NCBI GenBank assembly: GCA_023053545.1
Contig: JAKZAN010000004.1
Coordinates: 11,222,001 to 11,286,000, forward strand
Direction: 5' to 3'
DNA from: Lepidurus packardi
Lineage: Eukaryota; Arthropoda; Branchiopoda; Notostraca; Triopsidae
Length of the DNA stretch: 64,000 nucleotides
This document shows, in pieces, positions 49,501 through 59,576 of this stretch. The notes under the pieces were generated by a model that had not been told where the DNA came from, searched no databases, and saw only the letters and a program-made list of their open reading frames with translations. Within the stretch, counting starts at the first letter, position 1. Each line of letters begins with the position of its first letter. The position numbers and the translations under genes are program-made.

Positions 49501-50400
49501 CGGTCTTTGGCGGGCAATTACTATTGAAAACATCGGTGGAGGTTTTCATTAGGGCGGTGGCTAACTTAAGACAGCAGTGGCGGTCTTTGGCGGGCAATTA
49601 CTATTGAAAACATCGGTGGAGGTTTTCATTAGGGCGGTGGCTAACTTAAGACAGCAGTGGCGGTCTTTGGCGGGCAATTACTATTGAAAACATCGGTGGA
49701 GGTTTTCATTAGGGCGGTGGCTAACTTAAGACAGCAGTGGCGGTCTTTGGCGGGCAATTACTATTGAAAACATCGGTGGAGGTTTTCATTAGGGCGGTGG
49801 CTAACTTAAGACAGCAGTGGCGGTCTTTGGCGGGCAATTACTATTGAAAGCATCGGTGGAGGTTTTCATTAGGGCGGTGGCTAACTTAAGACAGCAGTGG
49901 CGGTCTTTGGCGGGCAATTACTATTGAAAACATCGGTGGAGGTTTTCATTAGGGCGGTGGCTAACTTAAGACAGCAGTGGCGGTCTTTGGCGGGCAATTA
50001 CTATTGAAAACATCGGGGGAGGTTTTCATTAGGGCGGTGGCTAACTTAAGACAGCAGTGGCGGTCTTTGGCGGGCAATTACTATTGAAAACATCGGTGGA
50101 GGTTTTCATTAGGGCGGTGGCTAACTTAAGACAGCAGTGGCGGTCTTTGGCGGGCAATTACTATTGAAAACATCGGTGGAGGTTTTCATTAGGGCGGTGG
50201 CTAACTTAAGACAGCAGTGGCGGTCTTTGGCGGGCAATTACTATTGAAAACATCGGTGGAGGTTTTCATTAGGGCGGTGGCTAACTTAAGACAGCAGTGG
50301 CGGTCTTTGGCGGGCAATTCATGATGAAGATACTTTTGGGGGGTTTTCATTGTGATGGTGGCTAACCTTAGACAGCAGTGGCGGTCTTTGGCGGGCAGTA
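46561..50400. repeat. 80-bp minisatellite, 46 full units plus degenerate ends
   Basis: Units starting ctattgaaaa run without phase change from 46641 to 50320 (46 x 80 bases), flanked by a degenerate first unit (46561-46640, with an internal 20-base duplication) and last unit (50321-50400). Variation is confined almost entirely to two sites: catcGGTgga/catcGGGgga/catcATTgga and ctaaCTTAag/ctaaCCATag. The 80-base step is not a multiple of three, so it does not code. The plus strand is G-rich (agtggcggtctttggcggg). The array follows the module block directly. Confidence 0.97.
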
Positions 50401-51050
50401 CAGTTCTCCAAGTACAGTGAGCTGGTCCGCTCATTTGTGATGGTTCGTCATCCAGCGTCACGCGCGTCGCCAGCTGGAAGATTTGAAAGGACCCAGAGGG
50501 ATTCAAGTGTGGGTGGTGGGCTCGTAATTCTAAAATTATACAAATGAGATGTTTGGCTTCCCCCGGAATTTCTTTGTTGCATATTTGTTACACCAAAACG
50601 TTACACCCACATTTGTTAGACCGGCAATTTATTTGTTACACCCACAAAATCTAATTTCCCAAATTTCCTTTTTGTTGTACGATTTGCAATTTTTTAAATA
50701 AAAGCGAAAATTCTGGAAATTTTTGCGTGATTGTTCGTAAAATCCGCTAAAAGGGGTGTGGCCTCCACAAAAATGACGAATCAAGACGAAAAAAGACGAA
50801 TTTTTGTTGTATGATTCCTAATTTTTTTTATAAAAGAAAATTTTTTTAATATTTTTATACATTTTTCAAGAAAAGCGCCAAAAAAGGGGGCGTGGCCCCG
50901 AAAATGGACGAATCCTATTGGTGGATTGGACCAAAAAGTGGGCGTGGCTCCTTTTCGAGCTGGGAAAGCGTTTTCTGGGCTTTTTTCCATAAGGATCCCT
51001 GCACGATCAAGGGGGTCCCCTTCAAAAATCGTCAAAAATTGAGAGCCTCG
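50401..51050. other. Noncoding DNA with diverged direct repeats
   Basis: A roughly 130-base theme, ttgttgta(c/t)gatt then an A/T-rich run then aaaagggg(t/c)gtggcc, occurs at about 50675-50775 and again at about 50805-50900, with a third ggcgtggct at about 50940. No gene is seen. Confidence 0.5.
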
Positions 51051-51300
51051 CCCCTTTCCCTGTTCCCAACTCCCTCCCCTGCTCGGTTTCCTATCCTCGA
51101 TATTCGAGCTCGTAATGCCGAAGCATCACAATTTCGAATATGGGAATAGGAACCTTGCCGGGAAGGCATTTGGTACAGGGAAAGGGAGCCATTTAATATT
51201 TCGTATTTTCGACGAAATAAACTGCCACGACCGGGAATCGAACCGAGGACCTTTGGGTCCCCAGTCGTGCGTGTTATCCACGCGGTCATGGGCCTATATA
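51050..51300 (-). mobile_element. tRNA-like SINE or tRNA pseudogene
   Basis: On the minus strand the head (about 51222-51293) has an A-box-like TGACCGCGTGG and a perfect B box GGTTCGATTCC at the spacing of a tRNA promoter, ending in GGTCGTGGCA. Acceptor and anticodon stems do not pair well enough for a working tRNA. A non-tRNA body continues to about 51050. I infer a SINE from the combination of B box and body. Confidence 0.55.
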
Positions 51301-51960
51301 TAATATCCGTTGAAACATATATAAATACAATTATGAACTTAGCCAGTGTACAGTGTGAGGGTAGCACCCATCTTTTGTTCGATTTATATAAATTTGACGG
51401 TATGCCCATTGCCATGCATTGTATTCTCTAAAAGTTTGCAGTGTATCTATTCCTTTGTATTGTATTGAAAAGTGTAATAAAAAAAGCCTTCCTTATTTTG
51501 GATTGTGAGTCAAAATCGTTCGAAATAATTACAAGGCCATATAGTCTTATAGTATGTTTATTAAAAGCTCACAAATACAAGTTCTCATACATTATTGTAT
51601 TGACTCAGCCATTATTGTATTGGCCCTTGATATATGGCCCTGGATTTTTGGGGGGAAATTAAAAAATTTCCGAAATCTTCGCTTTTATCTCAAAAATTAC
51701 AAATCGTACAAAAGGTCCGTACCATTGAAGCATTCAGCGAAAGTTGCCGAAGGCTTTCCTCGGTTCGTATTTTTAAAAGCATAATAAAATAAGCACACTT
51801 GAGGGATTCTCGCCTAGTCGACTTACATGTATTTAGCAGGCTTGACAACACACAAGAACAAGAAATAACCTAGAAAAGGAGGGTATTGCCAATTAGCGAT
51901 TGCTAATTCTGTGCCCACATTCTCACCAAAAAGCTTTCTATCGTCTCCTTCTCTACACAC
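51301..51960. other. Noncoding DNA downstream of ZDHHC17
   Basis: No exon or clear repeat found. The part next to 51965 should contain the 3' UTR of the minus-strand ZDHHC17 gene, but I see no canonical polyadenylation signal close to the stop. Confidence 0.45.
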
Positions 51961-51964
51961 TGTT

Positions 51965-54458
51965 TTAAACCGCATCGTTGTGCTTCTTCAATTCACTGTT
52001 ATCATCATGGGCATACACCCGAGTCCAATCTGTGGTATCCGGACGCAGTAACCCACAGCAGGTACACCTGAAGAAATCCACCGCATTCTGCCAAATTCCT
52101 TTGTCAAACGGACTTCGATGTTTCTTTGAATTTCCAGGCACATGAAAATGTCTGTAGCGAGGTGCATTCAATCGTTCGTTTGTAGTCATAGCCACCGTCG
52201 AGCACTACAAAAGATGAAATTTAATAAATTATCCAATTTTCAAAATTATCGAAATTATCTAATTCACTAATTTCCCAAATTTCAACGCAAAACCTTTCTG
52301 TACTACCAAAGGCCTTGCATACAAAAAACACTCAAAATAAAAAGTGCTCCAAAATGCTCCAAAATGCTCCAAAAAGGTTTGAAATCTCAAATAAAGTCAC
52401 ACCTGATAAAGTTGACAAACCAAAAGGGCTCCAACCCATAAACTGTGCACCAGTGCGTTACAGGCCATGAAACTAAGCCAGCCATCACATCTTAAAACCT
52501 TCAGCACCATCCCAGCATCCCAATCAAAACTTTTCAGGCAGTGCTGGGACCAGAAATAGGTACAGCCCCACAAAAAGCATACGCATGACGTGAACAAGAA
52601 AGTCAAGTAATTGACAAAGTTCTTATGATTATGCCATCCTATAAAAACAATAAAAAATAACTTCTCTAATGGATTGAGACAAAACACGATGGATTAGCTT
52701 CATACCTATGCAATTTCCCACCCAAGGACAGTGATGATCGAATTTGGCTATACATCTCTGGCAAACTGAGCAGTGTTTTGAACGTAAAGGGCGTTTAATT
52801 AAACACGTGCTGCAGAATACCTGAGGATCAAAACCTACACCTTGCTCAGCCAATTCTCTGATCATCTACAAGAATGATTTTGTTCAAAAAAATTTCAGTT
52901 CGTAAATAAAATTACCTTGAATTTCTCTTCTAAAGGATAGACAATTGCTCCTGGATCTCCTCGCCACGTGCTATAAAACTGATGACACAACAGTGCTGCA
53001 CTGGTGCAGAAAACAACGTTAACTAGAAAGGTCACATTGGGCATCAGCCAAAGCACCCACGTTAAAATGACCCAAAACTATAGAAATAGGAAGTTTGTAA
53101 GAGTATAAGTGTATGATTATGAGTAGAAAATGAGTATGATTATGAGTAGAAGAGGCTTACTTTTGTGGCCAAATAAATGAAAACTGGCAAGACTGTCATA
53201 ACACGATGGTCATGGATTCGACTGAGGAAGAAGGGAGTTGAGAAAAAACCAGCAGCAAATAAGAGGATTTTGATCCAGATTGCTAGCGAAGACTGACACA
53301 GCGAGGCCATTAAGTAGAAGAGCAAGAAAGGCGTCCCAGACACGACGTAAAAGCGAGTGTCCTAAGAGAAATTACACAACTATTATGGTATAATTCAACT
53401 ATTATAAACGAGCGAGCTGCTTGCCTTGTCACATTTAGGTAAACAACTTCTTCCACCTTGTCGCGAAGGTTTGGTTTGTCGAGACGCTAAGGCTCTTAAT
53501 TTCTCAGCAGATTTAGCTCCGATCCATCCCGGAGGTTTGTTGACTAGAATATCAAAGCAGGTTTCGCCCTAAAAATACAAAGAATGAACAATTTAAATAT
53601 ATTATTTTGTGAATGATTTAAACAGAAAAGCTTTGTATATTTTTTTCCACGAAAATACAAAGTAATTTCAATACCTGAAGGTTTGGTATGTCCAATGGAG
53701 GGTTTTTGTCCACCATGTTAAGTATGGCAGACGAATTTCGACCTAAGAAGGCCCAATGCAAAGGCGTGTTTCCATGAGCAGTATCTTGCAAGGTCAGAGA
53801 CGATCCTGAGGACAATAATAATCGAACAGGGTCGAGTCTAAAGATGGAGGGTTAGTAACATATGGGTTTAAACGGTGAGACAATTACGTTTGTGTTCTTA
53901 ATGCGGACCACATCAAAGCAGTCATGCCTTGCTTATCTACTTCGTTGACGCCGACACCTTTGGCAAGAAGATAAGCCACAATGGATGTGTGGCCTAACAT
54001 AGCTGCGACGTGAAGCGGACAACAGCCTTCACCGTCAGGGGTGACTGGAGAAGCGCCCAACTGCAACAGGAGAACTACCATGCTCAAATGCCCTTGCCTT
54101 GAACGTGAAATGATCATATTACTATAGAGTAGTCGGAGAAAGCTTTTTCATTACCTAATAGCCCAATGGATTGGCGTTGCTTCTAGTTTACCACCAACGG
54201 CGTCAATTTCAGCGCCTACGCTCACATAATACGACACCAAATCTCTCCTGTTATTGATTGCAGCCCAATGTAGGAGTGTGACTTGTTCTTCGTCTCTCTT
54301 GTTTACGTTATAGCCCGCTTCAATAACAGATTTGCAAGTCTCAAATTCCCCATACTAGCAAGGGCAATAAAAATCGAGTTGAAAACCATTTTGGGACGAA
54401 ATTAAAGGTAAAATACCTGGGTCGCTTTGACGATATCTACGGTACCACTTTCGTCCAT
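51965..54458 (-). CDS. Hip14: Palmitoyltransferase ZDHHC17/Hip14 (ankyrin repeats plus DHHC)
   Basis: Ten exons: 54417-54458, 54155-54354, 53888-54097, 53675-53837, 53425-53568, 53161-53361, 52916-53077, 52706-52865, 52403-52638 and 51965-52204; 585 residues, against about 630 in vertebrates. It transfers palmitate to cysteines of synaptic and trafficking proteins at Golgi and vesicle membranes. Residues about 15-230 form ankyrin repeats ([39 protein letters not shown]). Hydrophobic membrane segments follow in exons 6, 7 and 9. The zinc-binding Cys-rich domain spans about 391-426, with catalytic DHHC at 417-420 ([11 protein letters not shown]). The C-terminal [14 protein letters not shown] is the family TTxE-type motif. 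Intron 5 has donor AAG|GCAAGC, a GC-AG intron; all others are GT-AG. The ATG is the first in frame. It diverges from BCL7, which starts 451 bases away. Confidence 0.96.
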
Positions 54459-54909
54459 TTTCTATATTGGGTAGAAGGTCTCTTTTTTGTAAGAAAATCC
54501 TTCAAATTGTACTTCTGATCATCTAGAAAAAAAAAAATACGTTATTTGTATTTAGCAAGTTTTAGGCCAAAGATACGGTATGTAGTTTTTTTCAACTCAC
54601 CAAGATGCACAGGAATGTCTGGTCATAAATAAATGCATTTAAGCAATGTAAATGATTATACTACACAATTACACATAGCACGCATTTATACATCAGAAAA
54701 ATAGCCCAAAAGCCGGCTTCTTAGCACAAACACAACACAGCAACAGCTCAAGGCGACTTGGCTGCCATATTGGATGGGTGGGACAAAATCTCAAACTTCA
54801 AACAGCGAATTGAATAATGAATACCGAATGACTCAAAAAAGCCTAAATAAGCCAAACAAGCCAAGGGCTGGCCGTTTTCATCCAAACAAAATAAGTTAGT
54901 TAATTAATT
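54459..54909. promoter_or_regulatory. Divergent promoter region of ZDHHC17 and BCL7
   Basis: 451 bases separate the two start codons. A pyrimidine-rich, splice-like stretch near 54520-54600 suggests a possible 5' UTR intron of ZDHHC17. GCTGCCATATTGG at about 54760 resembles a YY1-type site. No TATA box is evident. Shared control is inferred from geometry. Confidence 0.5.
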
Positions 54910-55380
54910 ATGTCTCGTTCTGTGCGAGCAGAAACTCGAAGCCGAGCAAAAGATGACATTAAACGTGTTATGCAAGTAGTGGATAAGGTTAGGCATTGGT
55001 AAGTACACGCACTCAACCCTCAACAGAGAAATTGAATTTGCGACTTTTTTAATTCTCTAGGGAGAAAAAATGGGTAACTATTGGCGACACTACCATGAAA
55101 ATTTTCAAGTGGGTACCGATTACTCAAATGGACACCAAGAAAAAAATTAAGAAAGAAATTAAAAGAGCCCTAGACCCTGCACTGTTAACATTAAGCGGTG
55201 AAGATTCGAACACAAGTAATAGTTCTCAAGTTTAAATTTTAAAAGATTGCTATAAAACATTTTTTCCTAGGCTTTTCATTAACGAGTGAATCACAAGGTC
55301 CTACAGAATTTACATCCAATCATCTAATAGCATCTGAAGATTCCAATTCTCAATGTGACGGAACTGCCAAGAAATTTTAA
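54910..55380 (+). CDS. BCL7: BCL7-family protein, SWI/SNF (BAF) complex subunit
   Basis: Three exons: 54910-54998, 55061-55215 and 55271-55380; 117 residues. BCL7 proteins are small accessory subunits of the BAF/PBAF nucleosome remodellers. The conserved N-terminal block is clear ([18 protein letters not shown], then [12 protein letters not shown] and KIFKWVPIT). The rest is short, basic and then Ser/Glu-rich ([10 protein letters not shown]), much shorter than vertebrate homologs. Without the last intron the frame would stop at 55235 (QV stop); I prefer the spliced form because donor A|GTAATA, a strong pyrimidine-TAG acceptor and phase all agree. A polyadenylation signal follows 28 bases after the stop. 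It converges with Pescadillo, with 140 bases between stop codons. Confidence 0.92.
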
Positions 55381-55407
55381 ACTATCAGCCAAAAATCTCA
55401 TTCACCT

Positions 55408-55413
55408 AATAAA
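55408..55413 (+). terminator. Polyadenylation signal of BCL7
   Basis: AATAAA, 28 bases after the BCL7 stop codon and upstream of the Pescadillo stop. It is the only canonical hexamer seen in this short gap. Confidence 0.6.
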
Positions 55414-55520
55414 ATTGTACACACATCATGTCCCTTTTTTTACGCGACAAAAAATACATACCTTTTCTTGCCATTAATGTATTCCTATTCGCTCCACGTA
55501 CATTAACATACTCCCCATTC

Positions 55521-57835
55521 TTACCCAGATATCTTGGCCTTTTTAGCTTTCGCTTGGCCAGGGCTTTTGGTTTGTTTCTTCTGCTTGTCGGTTTTGTCCT
55601 GTCCTTGCTCGATGTCGCTACGTTTCTGGCCCAGTTTGACGGCTTCTTTCTCGCGTCGTGATCGGCTACGCATCATGGAGCGGTACAAACGCTTATGACG
55701 TTTCTTCATCATCAGCTCACGGAATCTGTAATGCTCTTTCTCTTCAGCTTCCGCAGCTTGCTTAGGATCAGCCTTCTCCACCTTACCACGCTTCACCTCC
55801 ATACCTTTAAGCTAAAGGCAACCAAAATTTGACAACTGCACAAACTTTGCTAAGTTTTCTTCAAATTTTACCTTTTGCGTGGTTACTTTGCCAGGTTCTT
55901 CGTCACTGACGTCACCTTCTAAGTCACCATCATCATCATCCGAATCTTCTCCTTCCTCGGAACCTTCTTCCATACCCTCACTTTCTTCCCCACTCTTCTC
56001 TTCTACGTCTACTCAAAATTTGTTAAAATAACTCTGCTTTAAGAGAAATTGATAGAAATTACCCATTTCCTTTCCCTTTTGACTGGCCAATAATGCCATT
56101 CGTTGAGGAGGCACGTAATCACCAGCACGTTCTTGCACGAAGGGGGAAACATGGGGAGGGAGTACTGCTCCTACAAAGTAGTCCTCTACGGGAAGTAAAC
56201 GTTTGAAGTTGATGCTGTCATAAACCCATTGGGGCTGAACGTAATACCTAGAATGATACTTGAATTAAACCCTGTTTTAATTAAAGTTAGTTTTTTTCCA
56301 CGCAATTTTGTGGAGATGGAGATTTCACCTCGAAAGGTAGGGTTTATCTATAGTTGGTCTGTCAACGATTTGATGGGTGATGGTCTCATCAGATTCGGGA
56401 AACGATGAACCAGCGAATGAAGTTTCATCCCAAGAAACTTGACCTCCACATGCTCTTAACACAAACACGACAGATTCGCGAGGCACTTCTCGTCCCAAGA
56501 AGACCTTCAGGCCCACAAACAAAGACTGTAGACGTTTAATAGCATCGGCTTCTTGTTTTGCTTCTTCAATTTTCGTCGGATCGCCAGACTATTTCCATTA
56601 AAATTTCAATAAAAAAATTAAGAAAATGTAATTGGGAATTGTTGTAAATAGAATTACTTTCTCGAAAACATCAAGTTCCGGCTCTTCTTCAGTCGCAGCC
56701 AGTGAACGAACTAAACTACGGTTCAGAGCAGCTACCAGTTCACTGTAGTCTTCTTTGTCGGTTTCTGCGTTTAATAAAGTTGAATTAACGATGCTGATGA
56801 TAGATGATGTCCAAACCTTGTACTCCTGGAGTGACGACAGATAATTTGGGGGGATAATGAAGATTCAAACTATGGTAGAGGCGGAAGTTGATGAAACCCA
56901 ACATGGTCGTGTAAAAATCAACGAATGTGGTCATGATTTTGTAATCGACTTGCGAAGCAGGTTGATGCTAAGAAGAGATGGGGATTACAAACAAACTTTG
57001 TAGGAAATTTGTAGGAAATGTAAGGAAATTTACCTGGTAACCTCGCTGATGGGGAACTATCCAAGTAATGGTTTCGCCTTTGACGTCAACTTGATAGTAA
57101 AAACCTTTGATGGAGACGAAAACTTTGCGAAGCGCTTTAGCTTCGATGACGTAATGCATAAACTCGAGAGTTAATCTTCTGCAAAGATGAATTAACTGCA
57201 TGGGAATATGGGTTATGCGAGGCATGGTGGCGTACAGACAACACAGCGATAAGCAGTCATCCATATCCCTTAAGGCGTCCGAAAACGTAGGATATCTACA
57301 TAATGAAACACAGCATTAGAACCGTGCAGTGAATTTGCAATGCGAGAAATTATTCACCTTTCTTTGACAAGATGGTCTAAAGACAGAGTTGGCTTGTTCT
57401 GGTTCATTCGTTCAACTGCTTCCTCGTCTCCTTTCTCTCTGGCAGTCTTGATCTTGCGCATAAAGACCTATACAAACATAAAGGAATTTAGAACTTTCCA
57501 ATTTTAATTATGTTCTTTTTACCTTGAATTCTCTGAAACGCCATAGCATGGGCTCGTGCATCAAAAACCGAATATCCTTGGTATAATACAGGGTTTTCCT
57601 GTCAATTTGGCCTTTTTGGGCTTTCTTGCGGTTATTAGGCTCGCGTGGATAGATTCCTTTCAGAATGCATATTCGGCGAAAGTCTTTCAAGTTCAACTGT
57701 AGCTTTTTTAAGGCTTGAGCTCTGGAAATGTATTTGGCAGCCTCTCCTGACGCGTACTACCAGTACATAGTGTTATTACATTCTATGAGCTAATTAAGTA
57801 GTTGTTTTTACCTTCTTTTTCATGCGGGCACCCAT
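55521..57835 (-). CDS. Pes: Pescadillo (PES1), ribosome biogenesis factor of the PeBoW complex
   Basis: Ten exons: 57812-57835, 57523-57756, 57358-57467, 57034-57295, 56817-56967, 56658-56764, 56329-56588, 56063-56247, 55872-56008 and 55521-55811; 586 residues, almost the length of human PES1 (588). It acts in the nucleolus with BOP1 and WDR12 in maturing 5.8S/28S rRNA and the 60S subunit. The pescadillo N-terminal domain covers about 1-280 ([54 protein letters not shown]). A BRCT domain lies at about 315-410 ([44 protein letters not shown]). An acidic stretch in exon 9 and a Lys/Arg-rich tail follow, both usual for the family. All phases join. The short first exon (MGARMKKK) matches the family start. 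It diverges from lin-7. Confidence 0.97.
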
Positions 57836-58083
57836 TTTTAATGATGTGTGTAACGAACAATCAACCACAGAAACACGTGTTATTTCGTCGCCAAAATTGA
57901 CATCAGCGCCACCTCCTACGAATTAGGTTTGAGTACAGAAATGCGGTACAATGGCGCTACTAGTAGCCACGGATGAGCTAAGAGTTTCTCCCATGTTTTT
58001 GACCCTTTCCATTTAGGCCACGCCTATTTTCAATAAATTTTGTGCTCATTCAGGTACAATTCCACAAATTAAAGAAATAAACG
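57836..58083. promoter_or_regulatory. Divergent promoter region of Pescadillo and lin-7
   Basis: Only 248 bases separate the two start codons, so both promoters and 5' UTRs must fit here. No TATA box is evident; GGCGCTACTAG and GGCCACGCC are among the GC-rich words present. A bidirectional promoter is inferred from geometry. Confidence 0.55.
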
Positions 58084-58930
58084 ATGGCTACTCCCGTGGT
58101 CGAGCGTTTAACTCTTAAAAAAGGTCAGTCGCTTATACGTGATAGTTCTTGTTATCAATACTAAACTAGTTTTATTGTAGACGTTACAAGAGCCGTTGAA
58201 TTATTGGAAAAATTGCAAAAAAGTAAGACTCTCCTAATCAAACTTTAAACACGTAACCAGCGTATTTTGTTCCGCATAGCTTCCGATATACCTTCCGCCA
58301 AGTTGGCAGCATTGCAGAAAGTGCTGCAGAGTGATTTCCTGAGAGCTGTACGGGAAGTGTACGAGTACGTTTATGAAACTGTAGATGTGGGAGGTTCTCC
58401 TGACGTTCGAGCATCAGCAACTGCCAAAGTAACATTCTAAACCCTAACATAGACACTAGAATGAGTTCGTTTGCCATACATTATGTAGGCTACAGTGGCC
58501 GCTTTTGCTGCCAGCGAAGGACACGCCCATCCCAGGGTAGTAGAACTGCCTAAAACTGAAGAAGGCCTCGGTTTTAACGTAATGGGCGGTCGGGAACAGA
58601 ATTCTCCCATCTACATATCTCGAATCATTCCTGGAGGCGTGGCTGATCGCCATGGTGGCTTAAAACGCGGAGACCAGCTGTTGTCCGTAAACGGAGTGGT
58701 AAGTAGCCTTATCCAATCATGATCCCTTAAATATAACGATATCGTATTAAATTTCTACGGTTTTTTACTAGTCGGTGGAAGGTGAGAATCACGAAAGAGC
58801 AGTGGAGCTTCTGAAAGCCGCACAGGGATCGGTAAAGCTCGTGGTACGTTACACCCCCAAGATTTTGGAAGAAATGGAATCTCGCTTTGATAGACAAAGA
58901 ACAGCGCGCAAAAGGCAGCCTTTTCATTAA
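58084..58930 (+). CDS. lin-7: Lin-7/Veli/MALS polarity scaffold (L27 plus PDZ)
   Basis: Five exons: 58084-58123, 58181-58222, 58280-58428, 58489-58698 and 58772-58930; 199 residues, the usual family length. Lin-7 joins CASK/Lin-2 and Mint/Lin-10 and also binds Stardust/PALS1, placing receptors and channels at synapses and epithelial junctions. The N-terminal L27 domain lies at about 10-70 ([31 protein letters not shown]). The PDZ domain is at about 94-176 with carboxylate-binding loop GLGF at 103-106, followed by [18 protein letters not shown] and [14 protein letters not shown]. The end ([15 protein letters not shown]) is basic, as expected. Phases are consistent throughout. A canonical polyadenylation signal lies 130 bases after the stop. 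Confidence 0.97.
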
Positions 58931-59576
58931 GCAGCGTTATGGAAGCTCTCTTCCTCTTTATTATGAATTCCACTTGAGCAATTGTAAGTTTATTAAGTTG
59001 TTGCATGTCAGTTGACGTAGTTGTGCCTTTGTGCATTTTACTGTGTAATTTCCTATATTGAATAAAGTCTATAACACTTACAACTACGACGCCTGATGAC
59101 ATAAATCCTTAGCAAATTACTGTGGTAAATATAACGTCTAATTAACTAAAATAGGCTATTCCAACCTTGCATCTGCATGTACTTTTTCTGCGTGTCTTGT
59201 TCCTAATCAAACCATGCCATAATATCGGGTAAATATAAAATCAAATATATATCTATCATATAAAAAAAAAAAATCAAATATATGCGAAATAGAAATGTTA
59301 CCATTTCTTGTTTCGTGTTTTTCCCGCACCCCTTGAAGAGTCCTTTCGAAAAAAATGTCCGTAAGATGGCAGTGAATGTAAATTCATTCTAAAAATCTGT
59401 ATTATTTTAACGTTGCTGCGTATTAAATCTAATCGGTGTTATCACATCAGTTAACGAACAAGGAATTAAAGCTGGAAGCCTTTTATCTTACATGTTAGCT
59501 TACAGACGCCTGACAAATCGGTTTCACACAATACATTATTTATGGTAGCGCTAAAAAGCTATTAGTAAAGTTAAAA
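58931..59576. other. Gap between lin-7 and PHYH
   Basis: Holds the lin-7 3' UTR, AT-rich sequence with an A run at about 59263-59274, and the presumed PHYH promoter. No other exon was found. Confidence 0.5.
59061..59066 (+). terminator. Polyadenylation signal of lin-7
   Basis: AATAAA in ttgaataaagtct, 130 bases after the lin-7 stop codon. Confidence 0.6.

Noticed and set aside
46641-50320. CRISPR-like array
   Set aside because: There is no alternation of repeat and unique spacer; the whole 80 bases repeat, and the context is eukaryotic.
50201-50506. 101-codon minus-strand frame at the end of the minisatellite
   Set aside because: The 80-base period shifts frame every unit, and the repeated peptide is only read because two units happen to join open frames.
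51222-51293. Functional tRNA gene on the minus strand
   Set aside because: The B box is perfect, but acceptor, anticodon and T stems have mismatches and the anticodon loop cannot be placed.
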